A DNA stretch of 64,000 nt from Drosophila miranda (Eukaryota > Arthropoda > Insecta > Diptera > Drosophilidae). Position numbers and translations under genes: made by a program. Location of the stretch: positions 32,299,522-32,363,521 of the forward strand of contig NW_022881603.1 of NCBI RefSeq assembly GCF_003369915.1, in the 5' to 3' direction. This document shows positions 21,208 through 33,182 of this stretch, one piece after another. The notes beneath the pieces were generated by a model. The model saw only the letters and a program-made list of their open reading frames with translations. It was not told where the DNA came from and did no database searches. Position 1 is the stretch's first letter. Each line of letters opens with the position of its first letter.

Positions 21208-21297
21208 GACTGTTTCGTCTACAATCCGGCCTGTTGCCTCGACGCCTATCCGGCTTCTGAATGCTGCGATGCCGAAATTAATAAATGCAGTTGCTGA
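21208..21297 (+). CDS. Short cysteine-rich reading frame, copy D
   Basis: This is the open counterpart of 7494-7583, identical through the seven-cysteine stretch and the TGA. The A-run just upstream has one more base than in copy B, which changes the upstream frame but adds no ATG. Confidence 0.28.
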   Translation, partial: DCFVYNPACCLDAYPASECCDAEINKCSC

Positions 21298-22239
21298 TTT
21301 ACTATGTATATAACAAGGTCGAAATAATTATAGTCATAAAATCAAAATCAAAATCAACAGAAATAAAATGTAAAAACATTTTGTTTAGCTTTATAACATT
21401 GTAATTTAAAAAAAAAGCGCCGATAAGTTGCGCTTATCGCACAAAAATACCGATATTTTTTCGCAAGCCTGGAGGGATTTTTCATCGCAACACTGTCCAT
21501 TTCATTACGTTTTATTTCTGACCTTCTTTGCTCAAACCTTATTTTAGGCACAATAAAATTAAATTAAGCATTTAAAGCTAGCTAATCTTCTAGAAAATTG
21601 ATTCATCTATCGGATAAAATTATGTTTTGAGGACTGAAGGTCTTAGCTAATCTTAAGTCGAATTAAGTCAGCATGATTCGTGATTAAATATTTTTATAGC
21701 ACTTTAGGTGAAAAATATCGTGGTCTTTTTTTATCTTTTTTATCAGACGGTCAGACTTCTGCTCTCTTCTGAAACGAAAAAATGAGTCGTTATTTTTTAA
21801 TGGGCCTTAAAAACGGGTATGGACAACAAACAAAAACAGCCAAGGCAAATTGCAAGGTTCGTACGAACCTTACCTCGGCGTTGTTGACAAACAATATACC
21901 TTGAAGTCAAAAGGGTGACTTTATCCTTTTATCCTCTTTTTTCTCGTTTTTATAAGCAAAAATTCCATGTAGGTAACAAAAGGGGTTGATGAATTATTCG
22001 TCTAATAATTTTAATGTGTCATATTGATAAATCGTTCACTCTTTCTTGCGACGAAAAATTGAGTCGTAATTTAAAATGGGCTATAAAAAAGGGTAAGGAC
22101 AAGGGGCAAAAACAGCCAAGACAAATGTCGAGGTTCGCGTGTGATGAAAATATTAAGCAAAAGTGGATTTCAGCTTGCATGCGGTTGCATTTTCAGGGCC
22201 GTTTTGCCTGCTGTTCATACCCTTTTTTTTCTTCCATTA

Positions 22240-23436
22240 TGTGTATATATATACTGAATATATACTGAAAATATACTGAATGCGAGTACGCGTTGACAAT
22301 AAATCGAAAACTATAGAGGTGCTACCGTTAAAATCGTTAAAAGTCAAACCCAAACACACAGACAACGCGAAGACCACGAAGCAAGTGGATAGTGGAGTAG
22401 GCAAAAGTGAAAGAGAAAATAGAGAGAACGCGAAACGTAACGCAACAAGGCAATAAACAGTGAGTAAAGCAACCGCTGAAACGACGTGCGACGCGTCGAA
22501 ATGTGAGTTCCTGCGTGTTTGTGTGTGTGTGTGTGCATGTGTGTGTTGGTGCGCTGAAAGTGCAGCTGTCGCTTGAAACAAATAAAACCGCACAATTTCC
22601 ATATAAAAAGACATTGCAAGACGCAGCTTGCCAGCAATATATCAATAAATCGGTAGTGCGAGAAAACAGCGAAAACCGAAGGCGAGGAGCAAGCGCGACA
22701 AGAAAAAATAAAATGCATGTAGAATAATTTTAACGCCCAAAAGTCTCCGGTCTGTCGGCGACGCTGACGCTGATGTCGATGCCAACGCCGACGCCGCTTG
22801 TTGAAACAAATGCATCGAAATACGTGCATTTCGGTGAAAATTGAGTTGAATATGCACAAATGCAGTGCTGACAAAGTGAAACGAGAGAATAAAAAACAAT
22901 ATTAATGTGCAAAATATGCGGAAAACTGCTTTGAAATGTGGAGAGCGCAGAACAGCGGTACACAAAAGAAGGAAAGAGAGAAGGGAGAAAAGGAATGGAA
23001 TGATGGCCGCTTATACCTGCTCTGCTTCGAAAAAGAAACCGAAACCAGCCACCAAAAATGTTTGCTGCCGGCTCTGCCGCTGCTCCTGCTGCACTCTTCG
23101 GAATGCAAACTGGTTAATGGTTCATTTCTAGACACAGCCGGCTTGAGCAACTGTGGCCATATTTTTTCTTCTTTTGCGCTCTTCCCTTTTGAAACTGTTC
23201 TCGCCACCTCCGTTCTGTGCCGCTCTTCTAAGATAAAGAGCGCGCGTCTCGAGATAAATGCGAAAAATATTGTATCTCAATGGCCGCGGTGTTTCCGATG
23301 TGAAAATTAAACGAAACCGTATTCATTATTTTGTGTTTGTTCTGCTCAACAGAAAAGTGTGTATTAAAAAACCTCAATAGCACCCACATTACGACGAGAA
23401 AACTCAAACGACAAAACCATAGTTGAATTGAGTGAG

Positions 23437-23490
<54 letters not shown>

Positions 23491-23506
23491 TAAATACACC
23501 GCTACA
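22240..23506 (+). promoter_or_regulatory. zip: zipper upstream region, 5'UTR exon and intron, copy D
   Basis: This is the counterpart of 8620-9863. The 5'UTR donor is at 22503, the acceptor ends at 23352, and the second 5'UTR segment runs to the ATG at 23507. The (TA)n tract before the start codon (23440-23473) is clearly longer than in copies A and B. Confidence 0.5.
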
Positions 23507-23638
23507 ATGTCGGAAGAAGTAGATCGCAACGATCCCGAGCTGAAATACCTTTCGGTGGAACGGAACCAATACAATGATCCGGCCACACAGGCGGAATGGA
23601 CACAGAAGCGCCTGGTCTGGGTGCCCCACGAGAATCAA
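23507..23638 (+). pseudogene. zip: zipper exon 1, copy D, orphan exon
   Basis: This open 132-nt exon encodes the same 44 residues as the exon at 9864 and ends at an intact GTGAG donor. No zipper exon 2 follows: the downstream intron enters segment B and breaks at 25983 into an unrelated LTR fragment. With its upstream region intact it could be transcribed, but it would have to splice into unrelated sequence or read through to an early stop. Confidence 0.9.
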
Positions 23639-24149
23639 GTGAGTTCTACTGAAGAACCCTTGCCCACATATTCCTCCTGCATATTCGCACATTCATTTCT
23701 CTGCTGAAATCATCAGCGTTAAAAGATGCCACAGTTCTTCAAGTTGGTCAAAAACCAAATCAATTTGCCGCTAAAAGGGTTTTGCACAACATTTTCCAAT
23801 TTGCATATCGCAGCCACACTCTGACTCACTCACACCAAACAAAAGAGAACGAAAGAGCGGGAGAGCAGGGTCAGGGATCCAGCGAGAGCGAGGCAAAACA
23901 AGTTTGTAATCTCTGTCCCTGTATTAGTGTTGAGATATGTTCTGCATGTGTGTGTTTGTGTGTGTGTGTGAGTACTGCCTCTAGCTACCCTGCAGTACGG
24001 GTCATTAATGACTCAGCTGCTGACACGTCGATGACCGCGTCACTACCCCCGATGACATAGTCGATGACCGGCCATACGCTGAGCTGATGACATTAACATG
24101 GAGATGTCCTAGGGCATAATCGATGACATTGTCATCGAGCATTGCCGAA

Positions 24150-24360
24150 AAATCATGACTTAATAAGCGATGATTTTTCACGATTTTTTGGCTTAAATCA
24201 TCGCTTATTAAATGCATGATTTTTGCCTAAAGATCATGCACATAATAAGCGATGATTTTTACCTAAAAATCATGCATTTTATAGGTGATGATTTTTACCT
24301 AAATATCATGCACTTAATAAGTGATGATTTGTCACGTAAAATCATGCATTTAATATAAAA
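24150..24360. repeat. Short AT-rich palindromic repeats, copy D
   Basis: This is the same block as at 5520-5740. It differs by a few bases, for example a complete AAAATCATGCATTTTATAGG unit near 24270 where the other copies read GAATTT. Confidence 0.65.
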
Positions 24361-25983
24361 AGTAATACATTGTAATTGTTTATTTTTCCAATTATTTTTA
24401 TTTATTATTATTCATTATTGTCTGCTTTGTATTTTTTTTCTCTTGAGGTCTTCTGAAAATGACTATTCTTAATGTTGTGAAAAGCCTTCCGAATCACTTT
24501 TTCTGCTGGCTCGTCGGGTATTTTCATCTTCACCGCCGCTGAAATAATTTTTTATTATTTTATAAATTTTTTACCCTCGGAAATATACCAAAATATACCG
24601 CATTTTCAAAATATACCGTAAATTTACTGACGAACTCAAGCTCTATAATCCATATTCCTCGTTTTTGATATTCCGTGGAATATTAATAGCTATCTATATC
24701 TCTCAGCCCTACCCACATAATTTTATACGATTTATGCATCAATTTTTTACTAACTGGCTTACTCTAAATACTTGCTTTTGCAGCAGAGACTAAATTTTTG
24801 CCTGGGATGACAAACATTTTCTCAATTCTATAATATCCTTTCCTAGGGTATGCATTGTTGCTTGCATTTTTCCGCAACATGGAACGCGATTATTGCTTTC
24901 CGCCAATGAAAATTATGGCAGGAAACGGCTGCGACAGAATGTCAGGATGCGTCGTGTTAATATTCCCCAATAATTGGTAATATTCACCCTAAGTCGATGT
25001 CCAAATATAGTAATTTAAGAACATAATTTAAAAGTATGGAATGGGACTCATTGTTGTCAACCGGTTATTACCGATTCAAATAAATACTGAAATATACGGT
25101 ATTATTTTCAAAATATACCGACGTATTTTTGATATTCTGGCGAATATTACTAGCTAAATAGAACACTCAGGCCTGCCCACATAATTTTATCCGACTAATG
25201 AATAAATTTTCTACTCGACTGGTTTATTTTAAATACTTGCTTTTATTTGATTTTGCCCAAAGGTCAAACAAATAAAACGTAAGAGATTATCTATATAATG
25301 TGTTTGTACAAAAATTGTGTGTACACACTTGCAACCATGGTCGATCTATCGGCCTAGCCCGCCAGATTCGAATCTATCCTTCTTCGTTCTAATCTGTGCG
25401 CCCAAAAGTACGCTGACCGCAATTGCCAAAACTATGCATCGTGGTATAGCCGCTCTATATAACGAATGACCCTTTTATATCTTTATTATCACATTACTAA
25501 TTTTGCATTGCTTTATATGAATATAAAACTTGATCAAAATGGAAAGACATGATGCGAGATGTGGATGCGATGCGAAGTAAAGCAACTAAAATTTTGTTGT
25601 AATGATTAGCTCAGTACGATGAGAAGGTGGGTCGGCGGAACGTGTATATACGTTTCACAAGAAAAGTCACAAGTGCAAAAAGATTGACACACAACTCTAT
25701 TTAACTTTTGACAGATGTCAGAAACAATCCCAAATAAGACACCTGCGTTCGTGGAAAAAGCTATCACCACTAGGTGAAAAAAGGTTATTGTGCTGAAACA
25801 GCTCCAAAATGAAAACTACGAAGTGCACGATATCTACAACCTGGGAATGGGTAGAAAGTACGGTCAATATTCTATTCTATTTTTTCCAGACCGTTTTCCA
25901 CCGTCTACTTCGTCAGTTCGCCCTCGTCTGTACCGTCAGCTAGTGTTGGCTCGGTGCAGATTATAAATGTTTATAGAATTTTA

Positions 25984-26903
25984 ACTGGGTCTTCTGGGGG
26001 TCTTCCTTCTTTGGTTTAGCTGATAGTTTCACTTTCTTTGTGTTTTGGTTTGGTTGGTTTTGTTTAAAAACTTTGGTTGTTTTGGTTTTTTTTGTATTTT
26101 TGAATTGTCTTGATTAGCTTTTGTATTTATTTGTATTTTGTATTGTATTTGTATTTGTTATTGTATTGTATATTGTATTTATTTTTGCACACCCTAAGCT
26201 CCGGTTTGTTTCCTTTTTATCTCACTTTTTCTTATCTTATAGCTCACAGTCACTCCGCGGTTTTATATCTGAAGGATTTATTCCATTAATTAATTGTCCT
26301 TCGGGTTTCAACACGACGCAACACTTTTATTATTCGGTGCTTTTTATACAACGTCGCCCCACGTTGGGCGCCAATTAAATAACTGCGGTAGCGGATTGTG
26401 TTTTTAAAAAGTTTTTATTTTACTTCTAACTTCACTGATATAGATTTAAGTAGAGGGTCACAAAGGATTCCGGGCAAAGGGTTTGCGCGATCTTAATTTT
26501 TAGCTCGACTTTGCGGTGTCGCTTCTGGATCAAGACTCACTTGAACTTTCTGATCTTTGCATCGTTGATCCCTTTCGGGAATAGTTTTTCTATAAACATT
26601 TCAATTGATTTCGCCATCCCGAGTATTGGATTTCGTCATCCAAAGAGAGAACTGTAAAATGCCTAAAGTGCAGGATCTGCAGGAAGCCGGGAGTGAGATT
26701 GTTTATGAGAAGCCGGGTGTGGGCAAACATCGGTTTTCCATTTAGGCGAGTGTCAAAGATTGGGATTGCGGCGGGAGCCCATGAGATTGTACATCTTAGA
26801 AATCAATTAGGCGGAGGCCCATGATTGAAATTGTTTTCGTTTTGGAAAGCCAAAGATTGTTTACAACTCTTATAAGAGCTCAATAGAATTGGGTACGTTA
26901 ACT
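25984..26903 (-). mobile_element. Gypsy-type LTR retrotransposon fragment (5' LTR plus leader)
   Basis: On the minus strand a primer-binding site complementary to tRNA-Lys (TGGCGCCCAACGTGGGGC) lies at 26373-26356. The probable LTR occupies 26374-26903, starting AGTTAACG and ending near TTATTTAAT, as in gypsy-group LTRs, with an AATAAA-like signal near 26412. About 370 bp of leader (26355-25984) remain before the break with zipper unit copy D. No gag or pol is left. The LTR start abuts element X at 26904. Confidence 0.65.
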
Positions 26904-27302
26904 TGTATGGTTTTGGTATTTACTCACCGATAGTATTATAAGAAATACCAATGTACTCGATATGCCAACACACATTTATTCGAATACGACGATCAAGAAG
27001 GAAGAACGTTTACAGATATTTTGTTGCTATACGATACGGACCGATAAATATCACATAATTCCGCGTCTAGTTTCCTGATTTCAACATGTATAAAAATAAA
27101 AATAAAATAATTGTAAGGCAACATATATTAACCCTAACCGATCGAGATATTATACTGCAATTAGTTTTATGCGATATTATACTGCGATAGGTTTTATGCG
27201 ATATTATACTGCGATAAGTCTGAGGCGAGTTATTCGACGATCGACAAAAATAGAGAAAAGAGAGAAATAAGTTAATAAGAGTAACCCAAGAATCGCGCCA
27301 AG

Positions 27303-28625
27303 ATGGATAAAAAGATAGATTCAGAAATGCATAAATTGTCGTGTTTCGATGAGGACATAAAGGAACTCAATCTGTTCGAGCCTTATCAGGACATAGAGGA
27401 AGATATGTTCGAGCCGTCACAATTGTCGTGTTTCGATGAGGACATAAATGAACTTAATCTGTTGGAGCCGTCGCAATTGTCGTGTTTCGATGAGGACATA
27501 AATGAACTCAATCTGTTCGAGCCGTATCAGGACAAAGAGGCAGAGGAACATCTGCCGTGTGGACCGCTGGACCGGCTGGTTAGTACATTGCCTATGGATG
27601 TTGACGACGACACTGAAGGTGAGTAGATTGTGGCAATTACATTAGAGCAGGTGAATCAGACTTTTCTTCCTCCAGGTATCGTCGGTAACGATGATCTGGT
27701 CAACGATATTGGTCGCCTTCAAGCGAGCAATGAATTGTACAAAGGTACAGGCCCCCGAAAATCTGGTAACGGACGCATTGGAAGAACTGAAAATGCAAGG
27801 AAACATAATGAATGGACGCATTAACATGACTGTAAATTTACAGAAACTAAGCGACTCAGAATTTTCCATTTACATGGATGAGTATCACATGCCGTGGTAC
27901 CAATATGCAAAAAAAGTACCGGTACATAAATGGAAAATTCTTGCAGTCGCTGCAATCCCAATTAACGGGAATGAAATTCATTATTTGTATTTCCACATTT
28001 GTCCCGTTTCCAAAACATCTGCACTAGGCAGGAATGCGGTCAAGGAAGGACTCGATTTAGTATTGAGGGAGGTTGAGAGTGGGGGCTTGTCAAGTCAACT
28101 GTTGGCAGTTGGATCCGACCACTGCTTGGCAAATTTCATGCCGTGCAAAAGTGTAAGGGAAAAATTCCCCATATTGGGGATCTGCCCCACCTCAAAAAGG
28201 TTATCCTAAAAAATGATATACATGAGGATGTGTTGTTGTCAAATATGTATGTCTAGGAATACAGGAAAGAAAATTACAAGAGTACCTTTGAGGCTACGAA
28301 GTCGGTAGACAACTTGCCCGACTACCTAATGTCTGATAAAGTTAAAGCAATCATTAAAAATGAAATAATGAACTTATTACGCGCTGTTGAAAAACATTTC
28401 GAATTTAGAAACGAACCAATATGTTTTAACAACATGAACAGCAATACCTTCGAGGAACGTGGCAAGCATTTATCAACAATTTTTATAAACATAATGAAAG
28501 TATCGTTTAAAGAAGATTTCAACAGAAACCCAGTATATTATGCTACAACTGTAGTGTTCATGGCTCTCCTAATAATGGACCAAAAAATTAAATTATTAAA
28601 TAAGACGTTAGAAAATATTTTGTAG
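27303..28625 (+). pseudogene. Element X protein gene, copy 1, broken; possible P-like transposase
   Basis: Exon 1 (27303-27618) encodes an acidic N-terminus with three LSCFDEDI(K/N)ELNL repeats. An intron (27619-27675, GTGAGT...CCTCCAG) joins in frame to GIVGNDDLVNDIGRLQAS. At AAAGGTACAG (about 27741) the protein-like frame shifts by one base to VQAPENLVTDALEEL, the same shift as in copy 2. The body carries MDEYHMPWY, then AVGSDHCLANFMP and a PHLKK context. That spacing recalls the first and second acidic residues and the following PHL motif of P-element/THAP9-type RNase H-fold transposases; the resemblance is weak and by eye. Copy 1 also lost one base near 28177 (ILWDLPH becomes ILGICPT) and has TAG where copy 2 has AAG (28254-28256). 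The C-terminal part (28314-28625) stays open to LNKTLENIL. Confidence 0.5.
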
Positions 28626-28744
28626 TATGTAGTATAATTATATTAATTTTAATAATAATAAAAATAATAATGATAATAATTTGTTTTTTATTTTATTTAT
28701 TTTATGTAGTATGTATTATACATGTACTATACATAATTAATGTA

Positions 28745-28975
28745 TTTTCAGCTGTAGAATGTAGAATATTTTCAGCCTGTACAAGATTTTCAGCTGTAGA
28801 ATGTTGAATATTTCAGCCTGTACAAGATTTTCAGCTGTAGAAGCCTGTAAAAGATTTTCAGCTGTAGAATGTAGAATATTTTCAGCCTGTACAAGATTTT
28901 CAGCTGTAGAATGTAGAAAATTTCAGCCTGTACAAGATTTTCAGCTGTAGAAGCCTGTACAAGATTTTTAGCTGT
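28745..28975. repeat. Minisatellite in element X, copy 1
   Basis: Units combine TTTTCAGCCTGTACAAG with ATTTTCAGCTGTAGAA. About twice as many units are present here as in copy 2 (45957-46070), so the tract changed length after the copies separated. Confidence 0.75.
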
Positions 28976-29762
28976 AGTGTTCAATTTTTGTTTGTTGTTT
29001 GATTGATTTTTGAATTGATTGTTGTTGTTTGATTGATTTTGTTGTTCTGAAGGCTTGATCCACCGGTGACCAGGGACGCAGGATGGCTCTAAGCTATAGT
29101 ATTTATTGTACGAGTAATAATCAACTAGCACAGCACTAGCATTTAACCCGTATTCAGAGCAGACTGTAAGTTTAAGTTAGTCTGAAATTGTTTTTATTAA
29201 CATACGAATAATGAAATTGAACAAAACCCTTAATAATTTGTTGTCAGTAAGTAAGTAGTATATAATGGTTATATAGACAGTAAATATTGTATAAACGAAT
29301 ATCTTTACTGTATGTACCATTTTGTACCAGAGTAAATATTTTGTAATTGCAAATGTTAGATTTATGCATTCTTGAATTTTCATTTCTTTTTCTTTTCATT
29401 TTAATAGTTTTATTATCTTTAATTGGTTTTCTGTTTTCTGTTTTCGTTTTGCTTTTTTTTGCATTTGATATGATTTGGCTCAAAATGTGTGTGTTGTTTA
29501 CGCACATATTATGGTTAATGGTTCTTAATCTTGTTCGTTACTCTTTTATTACCTTTTTGTATATCTTTTGTTTTATAAATTAATCTTTAGCTAAGCTGAG
29601 GAGCGTAGCGTATCGGATCAAATCAATCAAAAGTTGATGGGTCTAAGGGGCTAGCTAACGAGGCAGTCAATGGCAATGGCAATGGAAATCCAAATGGAAA
29701 TTTATGCAAATCATGCGGCAAAACTAAAAAAAAAACTAAACTAAAAACGCAGAATCATAGAC

Positions 29763-30282
29763 GAGGGGGAACGTTGTGAGTTGCTGCGGACACCGCAACT
29801 CTACAGTTATACCCGATACTAAGTCAGTATGGCTCCCCTCCGGCAGACGCCTCTACAGAAAATCAGTCTGAGTGTGACCTCGGGCGCTGCGTAGCCACTG
29901 CAAATTGATTTGTTCCTTTTGGCTATAAAAATTATCTGATCTAAACCAGATTCAGCAATCTGATAGATATGGTCGTTATCTATGATTCTGCGTTTTTAGT
30001 TTTCTCGAATGTGTAATATTGTGGATGCAACAGATTTTCGTCCTCTGTGGGGGCGGAAGGGGGTGGGGCGAAATTCTGAGATATACGTTTTATAGTGAGA
30101 TCTAACAGAAGTGCGGATACCAAATTTGGTTACTCTAGCCTTAATAGTCTCTGAGATTTGTGGATGCCACAGATTTTCGTCCTTTGTGGGGCGGAAGGCG
30201 GTGTGGCGAAATTTTGACACAAAACGGTCAAGGTCCGATATCACAGGAGTGTGGATACCAAATTTGGTTGCTTTAGCTCTAA
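29763..30282 (+). mobile_element. DINE-1-like helentron, left part, interrupted by a LINE
   Basis: It starts at the usual CGAGGGGGAACG end and runs through the standard sub-blocks to TTGGTTGCTTTAGCTCTA, where the LINE's AT tail begins. The element resumes at 34823 with GGGTTCTGAGATCCTTG. Uninterrupted copies (for example 50180-50200) read straight through this point. Confidence 0.88.
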
Positions 30283-30359
30283 TTTATTTATTTATTTATT
30301 AAATTAACAAATTATCTGTTAATAATGGTACTTAGTTACTAAAGGCGGAAAAAGATAAG

Positions 30360-33182
30360 TTAAAAGTTAGCTAAATTTAAATGATTATAAATATTGCATG
30401 CAATTAGTTTAAGAGACAGTTCAGGGGATAGGGTTTGACAGAGGGAGTTATAATTATGGCATAAAACCCTAAAAGGTTCATGATCAGCGTAATTAGACCT
30501 ACATATGGGTAGACGGATAGGCCTAAAAGTACGGGTAGGTCTGGATGGAACGGCCAAGTCAATCTGACCCAAGACAGTTTGGGAGTCAACAGTCCCAAGA
30601 AGGAGCTTGTGCACGAACATTACGCCATTGCATATTCTGCGATGGTGCAACGACGGCAGGTCAATAAGATTTAGCCTAGACCGGTAGGGTGGCAAGATTC
30701 TACCCGAGTCCCAGTTAAAGTTCCGAAGGGCAAAAATTAAAAATTGCTTTTGCACGGATTCAATAACAGCCTGCTGCTCTTTATACTGCGGGCTCCACAC
30801 ACAAGAACAATACTCCAATAAAGGACGTACTAACGAGATGTACAGTTGTTTCGTAACGTACGGGTCGTCAAACTCCTTGGACCAACGCTTGATGAACGCT
30901 AAAACACCCTTAGCTTTATTTACAGTTGCAGCTATATGGGTGTTGAAACACATCTTATGATCAAAAAGGACTCCGAGGTCATTTGAACTCGAAATTCGCT
31001 CAAGGACATGATTTCCTAGAACATATGAGACAAAATGAGGAGCGCGACGATAAAATGTCATAAGTTTGCATTTGGAAAGGTTCAGAAAAAGAAGATTAGT
31101 TAAACACCACAATAGTAGTTCACTTAGATCAAGTTGAAGGCGTGTGTGCAAATACCAATCAGAGTAAGAAAGACAGATTTTGACAGCATCAGCATACATT
31201 AGTGTAGTAGAGTATGTTATAACTTGAGGAAGGTCGTTCACAAATAAAATAAACAGAAGCGGGCCCAGATGACTTCCCTGTGGCACACCTGAAGTAACAT
31301 TAACAGTATTTGACAACACGTTAGAAAACAAAACACGTTGAGTACGGTTAGAGAGATAGGACAAAATCCAATCTAGAAGATTCGTTGGGAACCCTAATAA
31401 AGAGAGCTTTTGAATAAGCAGAGCGTGGTTCACAGAATCGAATGCCTTGCTGAAGTCCGTAAAAACTACATCCGTCTGCAAACCAATTTGAAAACACCGG
31501 TGGATTAGGTTAGAAAACTCAAGAAGGTTAGTCGATGTTGAACGATGTCTGAAAAAACCGTGTTGCGACGGAGATATCAAGCTGCAACAAAGATGTTGCA
31601 GTTGCCGGGTGACCAGGAACTCAAGAAGCTTCGGGATGGCGGAAAGCTTTGCGATACCACGATAGTTTTCAATGTTTGATCTTGAACCTTTTTTGTGAAG
31701 CGGAATGATGTAGGACTCATTCCAAATTACTGGGAGACAAGACTGTTCCAAGGAGAGGTTGAAGAGAAAGGTCAAGGGTTTGCAAAGGGACTGGGCACAG
31801 TGTTTTAAGATGAAACTTGGTACCTTATCTGGACCCGCATAAAACGATATGTCCATAGATGACAAACCTTCCAGAACAACGCTTTCCTCGAAAAAGGGCA
31901 GAAAAATGCTGCTAGCTTGAGGTAGCTGGTACGGATACGGAGTGGATGCGTTGTAAATATGAGACGAGTACGTTGTTTGGAAAAAGTTAGCGAATAAATT
32001 TGCAATACCAACAGCAGAAGGTTCTGTTTTGTTCTGGTAATGAAGGGACGGAGGAAAAACGTTTGACTTGCGCTTAGAATTAACGAACGAATAGAATTTT
32101 TTAGGATCACTACGAAAGTTTCTACTACATTGTGAAAGGTAATGATTATAACACTGACTATTGACGGCAAGGAACAGAGAGCGAGCGGAGGGGTATAGAG
32201 CTAAGGCCAACGTGGAGCCCGAGTTCTGGTACTTTTTATAGAGCCGGGATTTATTATTTTTTAAGTATGACAAATACTTGGAGAACCAGGGAGGCTTGGA
32301 CGATACAGGTACAGTGATATCTGGAACAAACGTATTAAGGGCGGAGTAAATAGAACTATAAAACGAGTTAACAGTTGCATCTATGTTCGGTAATGAATAA
32401 AGAAACGACCAATCAACACGCGAGAGATGTAGATCTAAATCAATAAAGTTTGTTTTGCTAAAACACTTTATGTGACAAGGAGCCATGGAACTGTCAGCAC
32501 CTCCAGATTGTGTACACTCCAGTGATATCAACAAAGTTGGATGGTAAGGATCTTCAGGGAGAGATATTGGGCTTGCTCTAGATACAGTAGCAAGAGAACC
32601 ATCGTTAACAAAAACGAGGTCAAGAAGTCTGTCCCTAATGTTTTTAGCGGCATTAATTTGGACAAGGGAAATATCCGTTAGCCCATTGATAAAGTCATTA
32701 TGGCAATTGGGAAACAACAGGTTAGCGTCATTACAAGGCAGCCAAGAAAGAAATGGGAGGTTAAAGTCCCCCATGACAATAATTCGATCATTGCACCCTA
32801 GTGTAGAAACAACATTATTAATTGCTGAAAGGTGGTGTAATTAAAGCTCATCATCAGACCTGGGAGGAATGTAAGAGCAGGTTAAATAGAAAAATGCGGA
32901 GCCAACACGAACTTTGACTGCAACAAATTCAATTCCATGAATGTTATTGAATGGGAATAACTCAGATGAGAAAACAGATTTAACTGCAATCAGAACCCCA
33001 CCTGCTAAAGATGGGCGGTCCATTCTATAAATAGTGTAACTATCAATGAAAATTTCGTGATCATTGACAGAGGAGTTAAGCCAGGTTTCGGTAAACGCGA
33101 TGGCATCGAAATCAAAGGACGCGCTATTAGTATGAATTTGACGCAATTTTCCCAGCAAACTGCGAACGTTCTGATAGTGCAT
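30360..33182 (-). pseudogene. CR1-like LINE ORF2: endonuclease-reverse transcriptase, inactivated
   Basis: The frame starts at an ATG (33182-33180) that shares its A with the ORF1 stop (TGATG), a typical stop-restart arrangement. It opens MHYQNVRSLLGKLRQIH (AP-endonuclease N-terminus), continues with TETWLNS and MGDFNLPFLSW, then RT blocks FSKAFDSVNH and TSGVPQGSHLGPLLF, ending NLANF at 30360. Two changes disable it: an in-frame TAA at 32843-32841 after DDEL, and the catalytic YADD box reads YADA (LMYADAVKI), replacing the second catalytic aspartate. Otherwise about 940 codons are open, so decay is recent. ORF2 would nick target DNA and prime cDNA synthesis on the element's own RNA. Confidence 0.88.

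Larger units (their letters stand above)
19662..25983 (+). repeat. zipper 5' unit, copy D (direct), starting inside segment B
   Basis: The left edge at the CCTCAGAAATATACC run corresponds to base 5957 of copy B. The copy continues through segment B, the zipper upstream region, exon 1 (23507), intron 1, and segment B again to 25983, which corresponds to about 7360 in copy B. So it spans more than one unit length and has a tandem order. It lacks about 90 bases of segment B near 21735. Both ends are sharp breaks: dolichol kinase upstream DNA on the left, an LTR fragment on the right. Confidence 0.9.
26904..29730 (+). mobile_element. Unrecognised multicopy element X, copy 1
   Basis: This 2.8-kb sequence is nearly identical to 44112-46789, and its right end recurs at 49391-49673. 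It begins TGTATGGTTTTGGTATTTACTC and ends in GCGGCAAAACTAAAAA, joined to a DINE in all three cases. Inside are a three-fold TTTTATGCGATATTATACTGCGA repeat (27160-27220), a spliced gene (27303-28625), and a minisatellite (28745-28975). No terminal inverted repeats are seen. The shared DINE junction means at least part of the spread was by segmental duplication. Confidence 0.7.

Noticed and set aside
29177-29583. Overlapping frames of 68-87 codons on both strands in element X 3' region
   Set aside because: AT-rich, with no repeat-conserved coding signature; the copies differ by indels that break them.
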